A stretch of DNA of 64,000 bases, from positions 36,573-100,572 of the forward strand of contig CAZLPW010000002.1 in NCBI GenBank assembly GCA_964561495.1, read 5' to 3'. The DNA is from CAZLPW01 sp964561495. GTDB lineage: Bacteria > Fidelibacterota > Marinisomatia > Marinisomatales > UBA1611. Shown here one piece after another: positions 47,602-57,639 of the stretch; position 1 is the stretch's first letter, and the number at the start of each line of letters is the position of its first letter. The translations under genes were made by a program, and so were the position numbers. Below the pieces are notes generated by a model. The model was not told the origin of the DNA. It was given only the letters and a program-made list of their open reading frames with translations, and ran no database searches.

Positions 47602-48819
47602 ATGAAATATTGTCGAGTTTGTGAAAGTCTAATTGAACCATTTATGACCTTTGGTAAAATGCCTGTAGCAAATGCCTTTATTAGGGAAAAAGATTTTAGT
47701 GATGAATATTTTTTTGATTTAAATCCTGCATCATGTTCAAATTGTAGTACCTTCCAAATAGTTGATGTCCCAGAACAGAAGAAAATGTTTCATGATCATT
47801 ATGCTTATTTTGCTAGTACTTCTAAAACTATGACAAATCATTTTAAAAGCTTAGCTCATGAAATATTAACAAAACATGTGAAATCAGATGATCCATTCAT
47901 TGTAGAAATCGGAAGTAATGATGGAATTTCATTACAAAACTATTCTGAATTAGGAATTAAACACCTTGGAATTGATCCCTCTAAAAATGTAGTTGATGTA
48001 TGTCGTGATAAAGGGATTTCAGTAAAGTGTGATTTTTTTACTAAACAATCTGCAGAAGAAATTATTGTTCAGAATGGGCACGCTGATATTATAGTTTCAA
48101 CCAACACGATGCATCACATTCCTGATATAAAAGAAGTGGTTGATGGTGCAAAAATCCTTTTGAAAAAAGAAGGATTAATGATTACTGAAGATCCATATCT
48201 CGGTGATATGATTTCATTAAATTCATTCGAGCAAATATATGCTGAACATAATTTTATTTGGTCGGTTTCATCAATGAAATATCTATTCAATTTGTATGAT
48301 ATGGAAATTATTAATGTTATTCCAAATAAATATCATGGAGGATGTTTAAGATATTATATTGCTCATAAAGGCGTTTATAGTCCAAATAAAAATGTTAGCT
48401 TGTACTTAGATAAAGAAAAAAATACAGGGCTTACAACTAAAAAAGTTTATGAAAATTTTCGCCACTCATGTAAGATATCTAAAACTAAGATCTTAGAGCT
48501 AATAGATAAAATAAAAGATAGTAGAAAAAGCTTAGTCGGTTATGGCGCGACTGCAAAAAGCTCTACTTTAATTAATTATTGTGGATTAACTAATAAACAT
48601 ATCGATTATATTTGTGACTCAACACCTGCAAAGCAGGGGCTATATTCGCCAGGCGCTCATATCCCGATAGTTTCGCCAGAAAAATTTACTGAAAATTTTC
48701 CAGACTATTCTATTTTGTTTGCTTGGAATCATAAAAAAGAAATACTTAAAAAAGAGATCGATTACCGAAACCAAGGCGGGAAATGGATAGAGTATATTCC
48801 TAAAATAATTATTACATAA
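47602..48819 (+). CDS. NDP-sugar C-methyltransferase (Methyltransf_13/14 type)
   Basis: 405 residues in three parts. The N-terminal zinc-binding domain has CRVC (residues 4-7) and CSNCST; the central SAM domain has IVEIGSNDGISLQNY and NTMHHIPD; the C-terminal domain has GYGATAKSSTLINYCG and PIVSPE. This is the layout of TylC3/NovU-type enzymes that methylate C3 of NDP-4-keto-6-deoxy sugars to branched-chain sugars. Its partners, a dehydrase-like PLP enzyme and an aminotransferase, follow. Confidence 0.88.
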   Translation: MKYCRVCESLIEPFMTFGKMPVANAFIREKDFSDEYFFDLNPASCSNCSTFQIVDVPEQKKMFHDHYAYFASTSKTMTNHFKSLAHEILTKHVKSDDPFIVEIGSNDGISLQNYSELGIKHLGIDPSKNVVDVCRDKGISVKCDFFTKQSAEEIIVQNGHADIIVSTNTMHHIPDIKEVVDGAKILLKKEGLMITEDPYLGDMISLNSFEQIYAEHNFIWSVSSMKYLFNLYDMEIINVIPNKYHGGCLRYYIAHKGVYSPNKNVSLYLDKEKNTGLTTKKVYENFRHSCKISKTKILELIDKIKDSRKSLVGYGATAKSSTLINYCGLTNKHIDYICDSTPAKQGLYSPGAHIPIVSPEKFTENFPDYSILFAWNHKKEILKKEIDYRNQGGKWIEYIPKIIIT

Positions 48820-48849
48820 CAATTTTAATATAATTAAGATATTCAAAAA

Positions 48850-50067
48850 ATGAAAAATAACATAAAAAAAAGAGTATTGTATGCACAAGCCGTATATGGT
48901 CAAAAAGAAATAAATGCTGTTAATAAAGTTCTTAGAGATTCTTCAAACATGTTAATGGATAATATTAAAGTAAGAGAGTTTGAAAAAAAAATAAGCGCCA
49001 TTTTTGGTAAAAAATATGGTCTGATGGTTAATTCAGGCTCATCTGCTAATCTGCTCGCTATTTCTGCTTTAAACCTTCCAAGTGGATCTGAGGTTATTAC
49101 TCCTGCTTTGACTTTTTCAACTACTGTTTCTCCAATCGTGCATAGCGACCTAGTTCCAGCTTTTGTAGATGTTGATCTTCAGACTTTTAACATAAATAGC
49201 AACCTTATTGAAGAAATGATCAATAAAAAAACAAAAGCCATTATGATACCTGATTTACTAGGGAATTTGCCAGATTGGGAGTCTATAAAACAAATTGCCA
49301 AAAAATATAATCTCAGAATCATTGAAGATTCTGCAGATACCTTGGGCAGTGTCTATGATAACACTAATACAGGTGAAATTAATGATATTGCTACGACAAG
49401 TTTTTATGGATCGCATGTTATTACATGTGCTGGACATGGTGGTATGTTATGCACAAATAACTTAAAATATTATGAGAATGCTAAACTCTCACAAGGGTGG
49501 GGAAGAAGATCTGCGCTAGTTCAAGATTCAGATTCTATTAAAGATCGTTTTGCACATTCTATAGATGAAATATCCTATGATTCTAGATTCATCTTTGATC
49601 AATTGGGATACAATTTTCTTCCATCTGAAATAAGTGCAGCATTTGGACTAGCCCAACTTGAAAGATTAAAAACCTTCATAAAAAAAAGAATAGAAAATTT
49701 TAATTTTTTATATGAATTTTTCAAAGATTATAATCATTGGTTTTTACTTCCTATTCAAAATCCCAATGCTATTACTCCTTGGCTTGCATTCCCGCTTATT
49801 GTTAAAAGAGGTGCGCCTTTTAGTCGCTCAGAATTACAAATTTGTTTTGAAAAAAGACTTATACAAACTAGACCCATTTTCACTGGTAATATTTTAAGAC
49901 AACCCTGTTTAAAAAATGTAATATATAAAAAAAATAATAATGGTTATCCAAATGCAGATTATGTAATGGAAGGGGGCATCCTTCTTGGATGTCACCAAGG
50001 TATGGATAAAAAACAATTAGAATACATATGTCAAGTCTTCCTTGACTCGATTGCAAGTAAATATTAG
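48850..50067 (+). CDS. PLP-dependent NDP-sugar 3-dehydrase-like enzyme (RfbH/ColD-like)
   Basis: 405 residues of the DegT/DnrJ/EryC1/StrS fold. The loop holding the PLP lysine reads SFYGSHVITCAGHGGM: Lys is replaced by His, as in RfbH and ColD, which dehydrate C3 of 4-keto-6-deoxy sugars rather than transaminate. The RfbH iron-sulfur Cys cluster is absent in the following GWGRRSALVQDSDS segment, so it may work more like ColD, without Fe-S. Ends GYPNADYVMEGGILLGCHQG as in RfbH. Six bases precede the next, Lys-containing aminotransferase. Confidence 0.85.
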   Translation: MKNNIKKRVLYAQAVYGQKEINAVNKVLRDSSNMLMDNIKVREFEKKISAIFGKKYGLMVNSGSSANLLAISALNLPSGSEVITPALTFSTTVSPIVHSDLVPAFVDVDLQTFNINSNLIEEMINKKTKAIMIPDLLGNLPDWESIKQIAKKYNLRIIEDSADTLGSVYDNTNTGEINDIATTSFYGSHVITCAGHGGMLCTNNLKYYENAKLSQGWGRRSALVQDSDSIKDRFAHSIDEISYDSRFIFDQLGYNFLPSEISAAFGLAQLERLKTFIKKRIENFNFLYEFFKDYNHWFLLPIQNPNAITPWLAFPLIVKRGAPFSRSELQICFEKRLIQTRPIFTGNILRQPCLKNVIYKKNNNGYPNADYVMEGGILLGCHQGMDKKQLEYICQVFLDSIASKY

Positions 50068-50072
50068 ACCAT

Positions 50073-51212
50073 ATGAAAATTAGAGATAACATTTTACCTG
50101 TTTTGAAGCCAGATGGCGGTGAAGAAGAGATTAAATTATTAAAAGAAGTAATCTACAGTGGTTGGTGGGGGAAAGGCTCAAAAGTCGAACAGTTAGAAAA
50201 AAAATTTGCAGAACTAGTTGGCACTAAACATGCCCTAGCAGTTACAAGCAATTCAATTGGCCAAGATTTAATATTAAAAGCTAATAATATTACAAATTGT
50301 GATGTGATTTCACCGACTGTTTCATTCATGACTACTGGGATTGTTCCTTTGTGGAATAATTGTAAATCTATATTATGTGATGTAGATGAAAGAACACTCA
50401 ATCTGGACCCAGCGGATGTTAAAAATTATATTAATGCAAATACTGGAGCTATTATTTCAGTCAATTATGCAGGAGTACAATCAAATATTGATGAACTAAA
50501 ACGATATTTTAGTGGATTAATTATTGAAGATTGTGCGCTTAGCTGTTATAGCCCAGGTTCGGGTTTAAAGGGAGACGTAAGTGTATGGTCATTTCAGGCG
50601 GTCAAAACCCTCTCATGTGGTGATGGCGGTATGATTACAACTAATGATAGCGCATTGTATAATAAACTAAAGCCTATGATAAATTTTGGAATTCCAAGTA
50701 CAACCTATCAACGTTCAACTAAAACACCCCAAAGTAAAAAAATTAAATTATCTCCTGGATATGTATGGGATTACGAGGTTAATTCTTTAGGTTATAAAGC
50801 ATACATGAATGATATTCAAGCATCTATTGCTTTGGCACAATTGGATAAATTAAATCAATTCATAAAAAGAAGAAAATTGATTCAGGAAACATATAATTCT
50901 GAATTAAAAGAATACATCCAGTTGCCACCATGGAGTGAGACAGCACAGTTATACCCTGCTAGGGTACAAAAAAATCATAGAAATTCTTTAATGAACTATT
51001 TAGCAAGTAAAAATATTCATACGACAGTACACTTTAAGCCATTGCATTTACACCCAATTCTTAAACATAATCGAAATTTTCCAGTTGCTAATAAAGAATG
51101 GGAAAAATTAATATCACTCCCCTGCCACGCTGGAATGAAAGATTATGATATTGAATACGTCATATACTGGATAAAAAACTACTTTAAAAAACATAATTGC
51201 AACAAAACATAA
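50073..51212 (+). CDS. DegT/DnrJ/EryC1/StrS-family sugar aminotransferase
   Basis: 379 residues. Unlike its neighbour it keeps the PLP Lys in VWSFQAVKTLSCGDGGM. AVTSNSIGQDLILKA and the closing ISLPCHAGMKDYDIEYVI are family typical. It would transaminate a keto sugar made by the preceding enzymes, giving an amino-deoxy sugar for the surface glycan. Overlaps the next gene's start by 16 bases. Confidence 0.92.
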   Translation: MKIRDNILPVLKPDGGEEEIKLLKEVIYSGWWGKGSKVEQLEKKFAELVGTKHALAVTSNSIGQDLILKANNITNCDVISPTVSFMTTGIVPLWNNCKSILCDVDERTLNLDPADVKNYINANTGAIISVNYAGVQSNIDELKRYFSGLIIEDCALSCYSPGSGLKGDVSVWSFQAVKTLSCGDGGMITTNDSALYNKLKPMINFGIPSTTYQRSTKTPQSKKIKLSPGYVWDYEVNSLGYKAYMNDIQASIALAQLDKLNQFIKRRKLIQETYNSELKEYIQLPPWSETAQLYPARVQKNHRNSLMNYLASKNIHTTVHFKPLHLHPILKHNRNFPVANKEWEKLISLPCHAGMKDYDIEYVIYWIKNYFKKHNCNKT

Positions 51213-53137
51213 AAAGCTCAAGGAATACGTTTTTTTATTTTTTCGTTTCCTGTTGTTTCCTTATTCATTCAATATTGAGCATACAACTAGGATATTTTAA
51301 AGGTTGGGGTGGCGACGAATGGTTCAGTTATAGAGATTTTACCTGGATGGGTCTTCCCTTTTCAGTTTTAACCAAGTTTCAAATAAAAATACTAGGGCCA
51401 TTAACCAGAGATAATTTTCTTTACTTTAAGACTCAAGGTCTTTTTTGGCTTGGTGTTTTGTTTTTAGTCCTTGCGTTGGTTTATAAAAAGTCAAAAAATA
51501 AAAACACAAAATCTTTAATCATTTATTTAGTTTTATTTTTATCTTTAAATCCATTTGTTATTGAGCTCAATCAATTTTTTCGTTACTATAGCTTGTCTTT
51601 AGTAACTTGCTTTTTAATCTATTTTTATAATGCTAGTAACAAAAATTTATTTGAACAAAATAGATTGAAATTTTATGCTTTTTTAATTTTGAGCCCTTTT
51701 ATTCACTTGTCAATTTTTTTACAATTAGCAGGAATTATTTTTGTTAAAGAAATCACACTATTAATAAAAAACAAAAACTGGGTTTTTAAGGGAATTGTAA
51801 TTATAATGATTTCTTTGATTCTGATTAAAATAGATGTCATTTTCGTTTTTTTATACAAAAACTTAATGCCTCTTTATTCCGACCATCTAAGCTATGATAA
51901 TATTGTTCACAGGGGATTTGGTCTAAGGACTATTATAAAACCCATCCATGCAATTTTTGTATTTCTATTTGGCATAGAAATAGCTCCTACTGAAGTGATC
52001 CCTCTTCTTTTTATCTTTATCCTTATTTGCTTAATCCTATCATACATTGTTATTGACCAATGCAAAAATAATAAAACAATATTATTAGATTTATTTTTAC
52101 CTGTTGTTATTCCATTTCTAGCAATTTTTTTTATTTTAGAACCTATATCTTTGCCTGGCACTGTGCAGCCTGAGCCAAAACATGGAGTTTTTTTATTACC
52201 TATGATTGCTCATTTTTTATTTATGTGCAATAAATATCGATTCGGAAGGTTCTTAAATATTTTGTTGTTTTCTTCTTTTTTATATTCAGATTATCGAATG
52301 ATAAAAAAAGAATATCCTAATTGGAATTCTGTTCGAAATTTGATCGGATCGAATAATAATCACATTATTTCAGATACACAAGCTAAGGTAAATCTAAATC
52401 TTCCGAAAAAAAGTAATGTTATTAGAATAAATAATAAAGATAAGATAAAAAAAGTTTTAGAGGATAATGATACAGTGATAGTTATACTTGAAAACTGGGG
52501 TAATTATCAAATTCTTACTCTAAACCAAAAATGGAACTCTGCCAAAGGTACCGATGTTGGATTTTCTATAATGGAATCACTGACTAATAATTTAAAAGAA
52601 TATAATTTCAACATATTTGATGGATATTCTGCGTTCCCGCTTCATTGTTATCTTTTTTTAAAAGATCAAAAAACACTTTCACATAATATTCCATGGATTT
52701 ATGATATAAGATACAAAGATCTAAAAATTCCATTATATGTAGAAGGGAATAAAATAATTGGGTTTAACAAATTTATTGAAGGACAAGAAATTTCAATTGA
52801 TTCTTTAACATATTATTTTATTCAAACAAATAAACTGCCAAATGTTAATAATCAAAAAGTAATAAGATTAAAAGATGAAAATGGTACTGAGATCGATGTA
52901 TCTTTAGACATTGAAGAAGATTCACATCGCAAAAATTTTTATAGATCAATTTTAGGAAATAAAGAAATTTATTCCTTTAAAAAATCCCCGCTGGTCTCAA
53001 GTAGTCTAAAACACCCAGGCAGTATGTTTAATAGTTATGGTAGCATATATAAATTTTCTGAATATTCTCGTTTTATTAAAATGAAATCGATATCAAAAAA
53101 TACAAATATCATTTTAGCTATTATAGAAGATAATTAA
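51197..53137 (+). CDS. Polytopic membrane glycosyltransferase-like protein
   Basis: 646 residues from a TTG inside the aminotransferase end. About ten hydrophobic helices in the first 400 residues, with GWGGDEWFSYRDF in the first large loop, the position where GT-C (GT39-like) mannosyltransferases hold catalytic acids, then a ~230-residue soluble domain. It probably transfers a lipid-linked sugar at the periplasmic face. No firm family is recognised; a hydrophobic O-antigen or glycan transferase is the best guess. Last gene of this glycan run. Confidence 0.65.
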   Translation: MQQNIKSSRNTFFYFFVSCCFLIHSILSIQLGYFKGWGGDEWFSYRDFTWMGLPFSVLTKFQIKILGPLTRDNFLYFKTQGLFWLGVLFLVLALVYKKSKNKNTKSLIIYLVLFLSLNPFVIELNQFFRYYSLSLVTCFLIYFYNASNKNLFEQNRLKFYAFLILSPFIHLSIFLQLAGIIFVKEITLLIKNKNWVFKGIVIIMISLILIKIDVIFVFLYKNLMPLYSDHLSYDNIVHRGFGLRTIIKPIHAIFVFLFGIEIAPTEVIPLLFIFILICLILSYIVIDQCKNNKTILLDLFLPVVIPFLAIFFILEPISLPGTVQPEPKHGVFLLPMIAHFLFMCNKYRFGRFLNILLFSSFLYSDYRMIKKEYPNWNSVRNLIGSNNNHIISDTQAKVNLNLPKKSNVIRINNKDKIKKVLEDNDTVIVILENWGNYQILTLNQKWNSAKGTDVGFSIMESLTNNLKEYNFNIFDGYSAFPLHCYLFLKDQKTLSHNIPWIYDIRYKDLKIPLYVEGNKIIGFNKFIEGQEISIDSLTYYFIQTNKLPNVNNQKVIRLKDENGTEIDVSLDIEEDSHRKNFYRSILGNKEIYSFKKSPLVSSSLKHPGSMFNSYGSIYKFSEYSRFIKMKSISKNTNIILAIIEDN

Positions 53138-53380
53138 ATCAAAAATTTCTGTGGCATAGCTCTAGTCTAAACCAGGTTACCAAAATCAAATATCTTGTTT
53201 CAATAATAGTTATAATTCCCCCCCCTCCCTCGTTTAGTTTTTTGTTTATATAATTATATTTATACAACATGTTAATACATTGTGATGCTATTTTTTGAAA
53301 ATTTGGGTAGATTTTATAATGAATCAACTATTTTAATTCTCTTGTTAGATGTACTATAGTGAGGTAGTAGGCAAAATATC

Positions 53381-54430
53381 ATGACCGCTATTAATGATTA
53401 TTACAACATTGTTCTTTCAAATCCAGCAATGATGGGAATTGCTCTAATATTTTTATCAGTTATTTCTGCAAAGTGTGTAGATATTATTTTTTCTTTTTTC
53501 TTCAAAAGATTAGTAAATAAAACAAAAACAAGTCTAGATGATCAAATGTTGGCTCTTTTGCATAGGCCTATTTTTTATTCAATCTTATTAATTGGCTTTA
53601 TTTTTTCAATTAAAACAGCGCATTTGCCTGATTATATTGAATTCAGTTTCATTGGTTTGTGTAAAACAATTACAATTATTATTTGGTTTTTTGTAACTCC
53701 CAAGATTTTATTGTTGTCCATGAACTGGGCATCTAAAAAAACTAAAAGTACATTACTTCAAAAAAATACTGTCCCTCTTTTTAACAACCTTGGGAAAATT
53801 GTGATTGGTATTCTTGGTACTTATTTTATTTTTTTAAGCTGGAATATAAATATTAACGGTATACTAGCATCTGCTGGGGTATTAGGTGTTGTATTGGGAC
53901 TTGCGGCAAAAGATACAGTTTCTAATTTTTTTGCAGGAATCTTTCTCTTAGCTGATGCCCCATTTAAAGAAGGAGATTATATCTTGTTAGAGACTGGGGA
54001 AAGAGGATTTGTTAAACAAATGGGGTTACGATCCACTCGCTTTATGACTAGAGATGATATTGAAATAATTATACCTAATTCAGTTATAGCAACTTCAAAA
54101 ATTGTTAATGAAAGTGGCGGACCTGAAGAAATCGAACGGGTTCGAATAACTATGTTAGTATCATATAAATCAGATATTGATGAGGTTAAAAAAATATTAA
54201 TTGAGATTGCTAAGCATAATGAAAATGTACTAAGCAAGCCTGAACCGAGGGTAAGACTCAGAGAATTTGCAGAAAACGGTTTGCGACTTCAATTGCTTTT
54301 TTGGATTGAAAAACCAGAAATTAGGGGCAGAACAGTAGATATTATTAATACTGAAATTTATAAGAAATTTGATGAAAAAAATATTTCCATCCCCTATCCT
54401 GTAATGGAGCTAGTGCTACCTAATAAATAA
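53381..54430 (+). CDS. Small-conductance mechanosensitive channel (MscS family)
   Basis: 349 residues. Four membrane helices; the pore-lining one and vestibule entry are seen in GVLGVVLGLAAKDTVSNFFAGIFLL, followed by EGDYILLETGERGFVKQMGLRSTRFMTRDDIEIIIPNSVI. Opens under hypo-osmotic stress. Separated by 243 bases from the glycan genes on the left. Confidence 0.94.
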   Translation: MTAINDYYNIVLSNPAMMGIALIFLSVISAKCVDIIFSFFFKRLVNKTKTSLDDQMLALLHRPIFYSILLIGFIFSIKTAHLPDYIEFSFIGLCKTITIIIWFFVTPKILLLSMNWASKKTKSTLLQKNTVPLFNNLGKIVIGILGTYFIFLSWNININGILASAGVLGVVLGLAAKDTVSNFFAGIFLLADAPFKEGDYILLETGERGFVKQMGLRSTRFMTRDDIEIIIPNSVIATSKIVNESGGPEEIERVRITMLVSYKSDIDEVKKILIEIAKHNENVLSKPEPRVRLREFAENGLRLQLLFWIEKPEIRGRTVDIINTEIYKKFDEKNISIPYPVMELVLPNK

Positions 54431-54511
54431 TCAATTATCTTGGAGATTTTCATATTACCAGATCCTTTTTTTCTTATTTAGTAAATTATTATATAATTAA
54501 CACAACAATTC

Positions 54512-54784
54512 GTGAAGAAAAAGAATAACAAAAAAATTATAATTAAAGACGACCTAGGCTCAAATTTCTCAATTAATAAAGATGGTACAATCGAAGTACA
54601 TTCTGAACATAAAGAAATAAAGTCGGAAACTAATAGTTCAAAATTAAGTGATTATTCAAAAAGCAAACTCTCTGTTCGCTATTATGATGAAGACGGAATT
54701 CAAATAACTAATCCTAAAAAATTAGCCATGTTACAAAAAAAAATAAGAAAAATTGAAAAAAAGTCTAATAGCGTTAATAAATAA
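54512..54784 (+). CDS. Small charged hypothetical protein
   Basis: 90 residues from GTG; Lys- and Ser-rich, no hydrophobic segment. KKIIIKDDLGSNFSINKDGTIEVHSEHK and a C-terminal amphipathic helix KKLAMLQKKIRKIEKK. No family recognised. Codon use fits the neighbourhood, but the coding call rests on an open frame only. Confidence 0.4.
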   Translation: MKKKNNKKIIIKDDLGSNFSINKDGTIEVHSEHKEIKSETNSSKLSDYSKSKLSVRYYDEDGIQITNPKKLAMLQKKIRKIEKKSNSVNK

Positions 54785-54854
54785 ACGCTATCCTTACTAA
54801 AAAAAATCTCAGCTGTTTTTATTAGATCTATAAAGTATAAATAAAAAATTAAAT

Positions 54855-55019
54855 CTAGATTATTATACCTATTATTAGCCCCAAAAGAATTAATAAAACA
54901 ACAATCTCAAAATACCATTCACTCCAACTGGGGTCTTTCCATATTTCCTTATAATAATTAATAAAAAGAATTATTATAAAGATAATAAATGTCGCAACAC
55001 CAAAAAAAGTGATCTCCAT
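54855..55019 (-). CDS. 54-residue membrane protein
   Basis: Starts MEITFFGVATFIIFIIILFINYY, a membrane helix, then KEIWKDPSWSEWYFE as a hydrophilic link and a second helix EIVVLLILLGLIIGIII to the stop. It begins ten bases after the 70-residue membrane protein's stop, same strand, so the two are probably cotranscribed. No SD is clear. No similarity that I recognise. Confidence 0.55.
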   Translation of the reverse strand: MEITFFGVATFIIFIIILFINYYKEIWKDPSWSEWYFEIVVLLILLGLIIGIII

Positions 55020-55029
55020 GAATATTTAA

Positions 55030-55242
55030 TCAATCTTTATAAAAAGTCTGATAACTAATAATTACAGCCTGATTAGTTAAAATGAATAAAATAGTAAAAT
55101 CTTGAGAAAAAGAAGAAAATACATGAGACGCAGTACTGGCCCACTTGTAGCCAATAAAAGAACAGAAAATAGCGACAGTGGCTAATGGGAAAAATTTTGA
55201 AATTAGTTTATCAATTTTAATTAAGTTCTTCAAAAACTCCAT
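55030..55242 (-). CDS. 70-residue membrane protein
   Basis: Two helices (about 17-37 and 45-63) around a short loop, N-terminus basic (MEFLKNLIKIDKLISKFF). A strong SD, AGGAG, lies seven bases before the ATG on the minus strand, which supports real translation. Family unknown; adjacent to a second tiny membrane protein. Confidence 0.65.
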   Translation of the reverse strand: MEFLKNLIKIDKLISKFFPLATVAIFCSFIGYKWASTASHVFSSFSQDFTILFILTNQAVIISYQTFYKD

Positions 55243-55479
55243 TTTAATCTCCTGATTGTTATAAAAAATTTAGTGTCTTTTTTGATTATTAACCGCCCAA
55301 CCTTTCTTTAATCTGAATTATAAAGTATTTAATTGTAATGTTAATTTTTCTTAAGGTTAATTAGATTATAATGTGAAAAATATTTTAGTGTTAAAAAAAA
55401 TAGTTTTTATTCTGCTTTTAAATAAAAGAAATGAACTATTAATTCAAAATTATCCAAATAAAAACATTTATATTTATTT

Positions 55480-56187
55480 ATGAGTTACAAATCTTTTGTG
55501 CCATATATAGTTAGACGTTTTTTAAAAAAAAAATTTGGAGTTCCAGACACTTGGAACACCCTATATAAATTAAAAAAGGAACATAATTTTAATCCTAAAA
55601 TAATTTTCGATGTGGGTGCATATAAAGGAGAATGGACGAAAATGTGCACAAAAATTTTTTCAGAGGCTAAATATTATTTATTTGAACCACAAAATAAACT
55701 AGATCTATTATTAAAAAAACCTTTTCCGAATAATATTATATATGAAAATGTTCTATTAGGTGAGAAAGATGGCGCTGAAGTGGATTTTTATGAGAATAAA
55801 ACTAGTAGTTCTGTTTTAAGGTTTGGAAATCATAACAATCCTGTTTCTAAAAAAACCACCTCGTTAGATACTTTTACATTTAAAGAAAAAATATCTACAA
55901 TAGATATTTTAAAAATTGATGTTCAAGGTTACGAATTAGAAGTTTTAAAGGGTGCAATATTATCTTTGGAAAACACTCATTTCTTAATAGTGGAGGTCTC
56001 ATTTCTAGAAATTTACGAAAATGCACCTTTAGCAAATGAAATTATTCAATTTCTAAATACCCAAAATTTTCAAATTTTTGATATTGTTGATTTTAAGTTG
56101 AGACCTTTGGACAAAATACTTTTTCAAGTTGATATGTTTTTTATCAAAAAAGATTCAACAATTATAGAAAATAAAAATTATAATTAA
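55480..56187 (+). CDS. FkbM-family methyltransferase
   Basis: 235 residues. FDVGAYKGEWT is the SAM-binding motif I, then LFEPQNK, LDTFTFKEKISTIDILKIDVQGYELEVLKGA (the FkbM signature) and LIVEVSFLEIYENAP. Such O-methyltransferases in sugar clusters often methylate glycan hydroxyls. It stands alone after a 237-base upstream space. Confidence 0.9.
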   Translation: MSYKSFVPYIVRRFLKKKFGVPDTWNTLYKLKKEHNFNPKIIFDVGAYKGEWTKMCTKIFSEAKYYLFEPQNKLDLLLKKPFPNNIIYENVLLGEKDGAEVDFYENKTSSSVLRFGNHNNPVSKKTTSLDTFTFKEKISTIDILKIDVQGYELEVLKGAILSLENTHFLIVEVSFLEIYENAPLANEIIQFLNTQNFQIFDIVDFKLRPLDKILFQVDMFFIKKDSTIIENKNYN

Positions 56188-56256
56188 TAAATAATAACAA
56201 ACTAATAATCTAAACTAGTTAACACTTGATCTAAGTTAATTAAATAGCTGTTTTTT

Positions 56257-57520
56257 ATGAATATGATTTCAATTATATCTTTCGTTTTCGCGACTAGTAC
56301 AGTCGTTTTTTTTACCTATCACATCGTTCATAAAATGGAAAAATCTGATAATCCATCAGTAGAGTATTTTACAGGTGGTCGTGCTCTGGGATGGCCAGTA
56401 GTAGGAGGATCTCTTCTTCTAACAAACTTATCTACAGAACAACTAGTAGGACTTAATGGTTCTGTTTTTGGAGATAAAGCTTTAGTGGGTATTGCATGGG
56501 AAGCTCTAGCCGCATTTGCAATGATCGCAACCGCACTTATTTTTTTACCTAAATACTTAGCTAGTGGATTTACAACTACACCAGCATTTTTAGAAAAACG
56601 TTTTGATAAGACTACTCGATCATTAGTATCTGGTCTATTCCTTTTCGGATACGTGATTGTGCTATTACCTGTAATTCTTTATACTGGATCCTTAGCTTTG
56701 AAAGGAATATTTAATTTAAATATTCCTTTATGGATTATAGTTTCTGCCATTGGAATCTTGGGTAGTTCTTATGCTATGTTTACCTGGTATTATTGCTCTT
56801 CATATGCCAGAGCTAACCATTGATAAAAATGATCAGGTCTATGGATCGGTTGTTCGGCATGTACTTCCAGACTGGTCTTTGGGGCTATTTGCTGCTGTTT
56901 TAATGGGCTCTATTCTTAGCTCGTTTAATAGTGGTCTAAATAGTGCATCAACATTGTTTTCACTTCAGTTCTATAAAGGATATCTTAACCAAGAAGCCTC
57001 TGGAAAAGAAATTGTATCTGCAGGAAAAAAATTTGGAGTTGGAATTGCGATTACTTCAATATTTATAGCACCAATGCTAGAACAAATGAAATCTATTTTC
57101 GAATATCTACAAAAAATAAATGGTTTGTACAGTGTTCCTATAATTGGAATCTTTATTTTAGGAATTAGTACAAAGCATATACCTGCAATTGCAGCAAAAA
57201 TAGGAATGGCTGTTGGCATCATCTTTTATGCATTTTTTACTTTTATTAATATAAAAGATGTGCCCGTATTTTTTGCAAATAATGATGGCAATCTTCATTG
57301 GCTTCATGGATATTTTATTAGCTTTATTGCATCGGTAGCTGTAATGATTGGAATTGGCTATCTTAGACCAAAAACACCAGAAGAAATCAGAATCAGCGAA
57401 CAACAAGACCCTGCTCCAGTAGATATGACACCATGGCCCTATGCAAAGAACGTATCCTATACTATTATAGCCATCACAATTTTTATTTATTTTCTTTTAA
57501 CATTAGTTTCAAAAGAATAG
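56257..57520 (+). pseudogene. Sodium/solute symporter (SSS family), internal deletion with frameshift
   Basis: Two frames. The first (56257 to ~56775) gives the N-terminal five helices of an SLC5-type symporter with EYFTGGRALGWPVVGGSLLLTNLSTEQLVG (sodium-site region) to GILGSSYA. The second resumes within the same stretch with PGIIALHMPELTIDKNDQVYG and runs with normal helices to the end (57520). Intact relatives have roughly 100-150 extra residues, with the block between GSSYA and LPGIIA, missing here. So it is a deletion plus frame change, making a non-functional symporter, unless it is an assembly artefact. Confidence 0.82.
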
Positions 57521-57639
57521 TCAGGCCATAGTTTTATAATTCACATTGAAGTTGTAAAAGTTATATTATTGAGATAGATAGTGGGATAAAAAAAGAAAAA
57601 ATCAGGAGCTTCCTTTTTAAAGCCACTAAAAACAGAATG

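Noticed and set aside
53139..53327. 62-residue minus-strand open frame after the polytopic membrane gene
   Set aside because: No SD, no domain, contains a low-complexity GGGG run from a C-tract; probably chance.
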